From positions 299 through 17,357 of the forward strand of contig PMNQ01000254.1 in assembly GCA_003162555.1 (NCBI GenBank): 17,059 bases of DNA, written 5' to 3'. This DNA comes from Gammaproteobacteria bacterium. Lineage in GTDB: Bacteria > Pseudomonadota > Gammaproteobacteria > Steroidobacterales > Steroidobacteraceae. Shown piece after piece: positions 13,904 through 17,059 of the stretch (positions within the stretch are counted from its first letter, which is position 1; each line of letters begins with the position of its first letter). The position numbers were made by a program, and so were the translations under genes. Below the pieces are notes generated by a model. That model was given only the letters and a program-made list of their open reading frames with translations. It was not told the origin of the DNA and did not search any database.

Positions 13904-14206
13904 CTAGCGCTTGCCGAACAGCCGCTCGAGCTCGCTGCGAGCACTGTCGACGGCGGCCGTATCCGGCGGCAGGAAGGCTTTGGGCCGGGGCCGGAAAAAA
14001 TCACAGAAATTGGCGTGCTGCTTGTCGCTGACCTCCTCCGCAGTGGGTTCGCGGCAATGCTTGGCGACCGCGGTGTCGTACTCGACGCACATCCTGCACA
14101 CATGCAGCTCGGCACGGCAGCGCGCGCATTCATCGCGCCGCGACAGCGGCAGCGTCAGCGCGGCGAGATCCGCGCCGCATTTCCAGCAGACCAGTCCGTG
14201 TTGCAT
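13904..14206 (-). CDS. Small cysteine-rich (zinc-ribbon-like) conserved protein
   Basis: 100 residues. The N-terminal half has three C-x2-C pairs: CWKC (residues 7-10), CARC (27-30) and CRMC (37-40). Two further cysteines follow (AKHC and NFC in HANFCDFFRPRP). Two of the pairs can make a zinc-ribbon-like site and the rest a second site. The spacing CVEYD...CREP...NFCDFF looks conserved-protein-like, but I recognise no named family. AGGA (complement of 14212-14215) sits five bases before the ATG at 14204-14206, a clear Shine-Dalgarno. It starts 33 bases after the uvrA stop on the same strand, so the two are probably one operon, which hints at a nucleic-acid-related role; that is inference. Confidence 0.8.
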   Translation of the reverse strand: MQHGLVCWKCGADLAALTLPLSRRDECARCRAELHVCRMCVEYDTAVAKHCREPTAEEVSDKQHANFCDFFRPRPKAFLPPDTAAVDSARSELERLFGKR

Positions 14207-14211
14207 CGACG

Positions 14212-14215
14212 TCCT
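14212..14215 (-). promoter_or_regulatory. Shine-Dalgarno of the cysteine-rich gene
   Basis: On the minus strand the sequence is AGGA followed by five bases and ATG. It contrasts with several plus-strand genes in the window that have none, and it fits an internal operon gene translated from a long mRNA. Confidence 0.6.
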
Positions 14216-14239
14216 AAGTGTGCACAGGCCCTTGCCACT

Positions 14240-17059
14240 TTACGCGGCGCGCTCGCGCAGGAACGGCGCGAGCGCCGCACCAGTATGCGAGCGGGCGCGG
14301 CGCGCGGCAATCTGCGCGGGCGTCCCGGCCGCGACTACGCGACCGCCGCGTGCGCCGGCCTCGGGGCCTAAGTCGATGATCCAGTCGGCCTCGGCGCACA
14401 GGTCCAGGTTGTGCTCGACCATGACCACCGAGTTGCCCGCGTCGACCAGCCGATGCAGCACGGTGGCCAGGCGCTCGACGTCAGCCATGTGCAGGCCGAC
14501 CGTCGGCTCGTCGAGTACGTAGAGCGTGTGCGGCGTCGCGCGGCGGCCGGGCTTCACCGGAGCCAGGCGCGCCAGCTCCGTCACCAGCTTGATGCGCTGC
14601 GCTTCGCCGCCTGACAACGTAGGGCTCGGCTGGCCGAGCGTCAGGTAACCCAGGCCCACGTCGCGCAGCAGCGCCAGCGGCCGCAGCACGCGGCTGTGCG
14701 CGCTAAAAAACTCCACCGCGTCCTCGACGTTCATCGCCAGCACATCGGCGACCGAGCGTCCGCGCCACTGCGCTTCGAGCGTCGGCGCGTCGAAGCGCCG
14801 TCCGCCGCAGCGTTCGCAGGGCACTTTCACATCCGGCAGGAAACTCATTTCGATCGTGCGCTGTCCCTGGCCGTCGCAGTCGGCGCAGCGACCGCCGGCG
14901 GTATTGAAGGAAAAGCGGCTGGCCGTGTAGCCGCGCATGCGGGCCTCGTCGCTCCCGGCATAGATGCGGCGGATGTCGTCCCAGAAACCGACGTAGGTAG
15001 CCGGGCAGGAGCGCGGCGTGCGGCCGATTGGCGTCTGGTCGACTTCGAGCACGCGCGTGATCGTCTCCGCGCCGCGTAATTTGCCGCTGCCGGCCGGCGT
15101 GTCGCGCCGCGCCGGATCCAGCGCTGCGCGCAGCCGCGCGTACAGCACATCGCGTGCAAGTGTCGATTTGCCCGAGCCCGACACACCCGTGATCACGACC
15201 AGCCGGCCGAGTGGAATCCGCACATCGAGTGAGCGCAGGTTGTGCAGCGTGACGCCGGAGAGTTGCAGTGCCGGCGTATCTTTCGTCACCGCGCGGCGCG
15301 GCTTGGCCGCGTGCCGCAGTGGCGCGGCGAGCAGCCGCCCGGTCACCGACAGCGGGTTGGCGCGCAGCTCCTGCGCCGTGCCCGCGGCGATGACTTCGCC
15401 GCCGCGCGTGCCGGCGCCCGGGCCGAGATCAATGATGTGATCGGCATGGCGGATCGTGTCTTCGTCGTGCTCGACAACCAGCAGCGTGTTGCGCGCTCCG
15501 GCCAATGCGTCGAGTGCGCCGAGCAACACCTTGTTATCACGCGGATGCAGGCCGATCGTCGGCTCGTCGAGGATGTAGCACACGCCTTGCAGGTTCGAGC
15601 CGAGCTGCGCGGCGAGCCGGATGCGCTGCGCCTCGCCGCCCGACAGCGTCGGCGCCGAGCGATCGAGCGACAGGTAGCCGAGGCCCACGCGTTCCAGGAA
15701 CTGCAGGCGGCTGCGGATCTCCGCCAGTGCGTCGAGCGCGATGGCCGCGCCGCGTTTGTCCAGCCGCAGCTTGGTGCAGAATTTGCCCAGCGCCGCCACG
15801 CTCAGCGCGGTCAGCTCGCTGATGGCGCGGCCACCGAGCCGCAGATGGCGCGCCACCGGATTGAGGCGCGCGCCCTCGCAGGCCGGGCAGGCCGTCGCGG
15901 CGGCCTGGTCTGTGCCCAGCCAATGCGTCTCTTCGCCCGTTTCCTCCGCGCTGATTTCGCCCATGGCGATTCCGGTGCCGTGACAATCCGTGCACCAGCC
16001 CTGCGGCGAATTGAAGGACAGCAGGCGCGGATCGGGCTCGGCGAAACCGCGGCCGCAATTCGGGCAGGCGCGGCGGCTCGAGTGCACGCTGACGCGTCCA
16101 CGTGCGTCAAGCACATGCGCGACGCCATTGCCGGCTTCGAGCGTGGCGATCACGGCGGCGCGCAGCTCGGGCCCGGAACGCGCATTCACCGTGAACGTCC
16201 CCATGGGCATCTCGATGTTGTGCTCGACGAAGCGCTTCAGACGCGGAAAAGGTTCGGTCGGCACAAACGCGCCGTCGACCCGCAGCTCGCGCGCGCCGCG
16301 CGCCGCAGCCCAGCGCGCCAGGTCGGCGTAGATGCCCTTGCGCTGTGCGATCAATGGCGCCAGCAGCTGTATGCGCCGGCCGCGATGCACGCGCGTGAGC
16401 TGCGCGGTGATCTGCTCGGGACTCTGTGGCGCGATGGCGAGGTTGCAGTCCGGGCAGTACTGCACCGCGAGCCGCACGTACAGCAGCCGCAGGAAATGGT
16501 AGATCTCCGTGAGCGTCGCCACGGTGCTTTTCAGGCCGCCGCGGCTGGCGCGCTGTTCGATGGCGACCGTGGGCGGGAGGCCGCTGACCGAGTCGACATC
16601 CGGCCGCGCCGCGGGTTGCACGAACTGGCGCGCGAAGGCGTTCAATGATTCCAGATAGCGCCGCTGTCCTTCGTGGAACAGGATGTCGAAGGCCAGTGTC
16701 GATTTGCCCGAGCCGGACACGCCGGTGATCACCGTGAACTTTTCGCGCGGTATGTCGACGTTCAGGTCGCGCAGGTTGTGCTCGCGCGCGCCGCGCACGC
16801 TGATCATGGGCGCTGGCTGCGGTTGCTGTGCGCTCGTGCGCACGCTGGTGCGTGCGCTGGTTTGTGCGCCGGCAGTAGCGCGCGCCGGTGCAGCTGGGAC
16901 GATCTCCGCCGCGCGCAGTTGCTGTTGTTGTGCGCGAAGCGCCGCGCCCGTGTGCGAGCCGGCGGTGGCCATGATTTTCGCCGGCGTGCCGGTGGCGATG
17001 ACTTCGCCGCCGGCTGCACCGCCTTCGGGCCCGAGATCGATGATCCAGTCGGCCGTCTT
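14240..17059 (-). CDS. uvrA: UvrA, C-terminal copy of a tandem-fused excinuclease subunit A (N-terminus beyond the window)
   Basis: The frame is open to the right edge, giving 939 visible residues. The first (17059 downwards) are ADWIIDLGPEGGAAGGEVIATGTPAKI...SHTGAAL, which is the end of a UvrA protein. A Gln/Ala/Pro/Thr-rich linker follows, then a second UvrA. That copy has Walker A GVSGSGKST (16697-16723), a UvrB-binding-like region (LLAPLIAQRKGIYADL...), zinc module CPNC...CTDC, LSGGEAQRIRL, a second Walker A (15161-15187), DQTPIGRTPRS, zinc module CADC...CERC, LSGGEAQRIKL, LYVLDEPTVGLH and SHTGAAL. UvrA finds bulky DNA lesions and loads UvrB in nucleotide excision repair. The stretch after the first zinc module is only about 27 residues, against well over 100 in E. 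coli UvrA as I recall it, so the insertion domain is largely missing. The ATG at 16972 is not a convincing start because the UvrA tail precedes it in frame. Confidence 0.92.
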   Translation of the reverse strand, partial: KTADWIIDLGPEGGAAGGEVIATGTPAKIMATAGSHTGAALRAQQQQLRAAEIVPAAPARATAGAQTSARTSVRTSAQQPQPAPMISVRGAREHNLRDLNVDIPREKFTVITGVSGSGKSTLAFDILFHEGQRRYLESLNAFARQFVQPAARPDVDSVSGLPPTVAIEQRASRGGLKSTVATLTEIYHFLRLLYVRLAVQYCPDCNLAIAPQSPEQITAQLTRVHRGRRIQLLAPLIAQRKGIYADLARWAAARGARELRVDGAFVPTEPFPRLKRFVEHNIEMPMGTFTVNARSGPELRAAVIATLEAGNGVAHVLDARGRVSVHSSRRACPNCGRGFAEPDPRLLSFNSPQGWCTDCHGTGIAMGEISAEETGEETHWLGTDQAAATACPACEGARLNPVARHLRLGGRAISELTALSVAALGKFCTKLRLDKRGAAIALDALAEIRSRLQFLERVGLGYLSLDRSAPTLSGGEAQRIRLAAQLGSNLQGVCYILDEPTIGLHPRDNKVLLGALDALAGARNTLLVVEHDEDTIRHADHIIDLGPGAGTRGGEVIAAGTAQELRANPLSVTGRLLAAPLRHAAKPRRAVTKDTPALQLSGVTLHNLRSLDVRIPLGRLVVITGVSGSGKSTLARDVLYARLRAALDPARRDTPAGSGKLRGAETITRVLEVDQTPIGRTPRSCPATYVGFWDDIRRIYAGSDEARMRGYTASRFSFNTAGGRCADCDGQGQRTIEMSFLPDVKVPCERCGGRRFDAPTLEAQWRGRSVADVLAMNVEDAVEFFSAHSRVLRPLALLRDVGLGYLTLGQPSPTLSGGEAQRIKLVTELARLAPVKPGRRATPHTLYVLDEPTVGLHMADVERLATVLHRLVDAGNSVVMVEHNLDLCAEADWIIDLGPEAGARGGRVVAAGTPAQIAARRARSHTGAALAPFLRERAA

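Noticed and set aside
15242..16648. 468-codon plus-strand frame opposite uvrA
   Set aside because: uvrA motifs fill the minus strand through this whole stretch; the plus frame is a shadow.
16970..16972. ATG as the start of uvrA
   Set aside because: The frame stays open to the window edge and the codons before it encode a UvrA C-terminal tail, so the true start lies outside.
1..17059. Mobile elements, CRISPR arrays, tRNA or rRNA genes
   Set aside because: No transposase or integrase motifs, no regularly spaced repeats and no tRNA/rRNA signatures were seen; the only repeat-like DNA is the 361-538 palindrome and the in-gene repeats.

Overview
The window looks like chromosomal DNA from a high-GC gammaproteobacterium, perhaps of the Xanthomonadales/Nevskiales/Steroidobacter type. 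The reasons are a strongly GC-biased codon third position, a gamma/beta-type LexA box (CTGT-N8-ACAG), a PA0069-family radical SAM gene, an Omp85-type outer-membrane protein and a GGDEF-EAL protein next to a GEMM-I RNA. The family placement is inference. I see no insertion sequence, tRNA, rRNA, CRISPR array or phage gene.

Layout. Positions 1-333 hold the 3' end of an acetolactate synthase large-subunit gene. It faces a minus-strand Omp85/BamA-TamA-like gene (571-2208), with a long palindromic element between them (361-538). A divergent region (2209-2351) leads into a plus-strand run: a two-TM pore-like small membrane protein, a short alpha/beta-hydrolase-like protein that lacks its nucleophile, an FHA protein with a repeat-built coiled coil, biosynthetic threonine deaminase (ilvA), an intact alpha/beta hydrolase, a PA0069-family (SplB-like) radical SAM protein directly behind a near-perfect SOS box, an NAD(P)-binding SDR-like protein, and a large membrane-anchored GGDEF-EAL protein. 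A c-di-GMP-I (GEMM-I) riboswitch follows, then a SPOR-like two-domain protein. The right end is a minus-strand pair: a UvrA whose frame runs off the window and carries the tail of a second UvrA copy (a tandem-fused UvrA), followed by a 100-aa cysteine-rich protein.

The most striking part is 9190-13888. A protein with both c-di-GMP-making and c-di-GMP-degrading domains lies directly upstream of a c-di-GMP-I aptamer in the leader of the SPOR gene. The leader contains an anti-Shine-Dalgarno segment (ATCCCCG) complementary to the SPOR gene's ribosome binding site (CGGGGAT). The same segment can pair instead with the aptamer's 3' core (GCGGGG). This predicts a translational OFF switch and a local c-di-GMP circuit.

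Two other themes recur. The DNA-damage theme is the LexA box on the radical SAM gene plus the fused UvrA with its cysteine-rich partner. The second is that several genes have no Shine-Dalgarno but carry a -10-like hexamer 6-7 bases before ATG (an identical TTAAGCT-N7-ATG at two genes), suggesting leaderless mRNAs.
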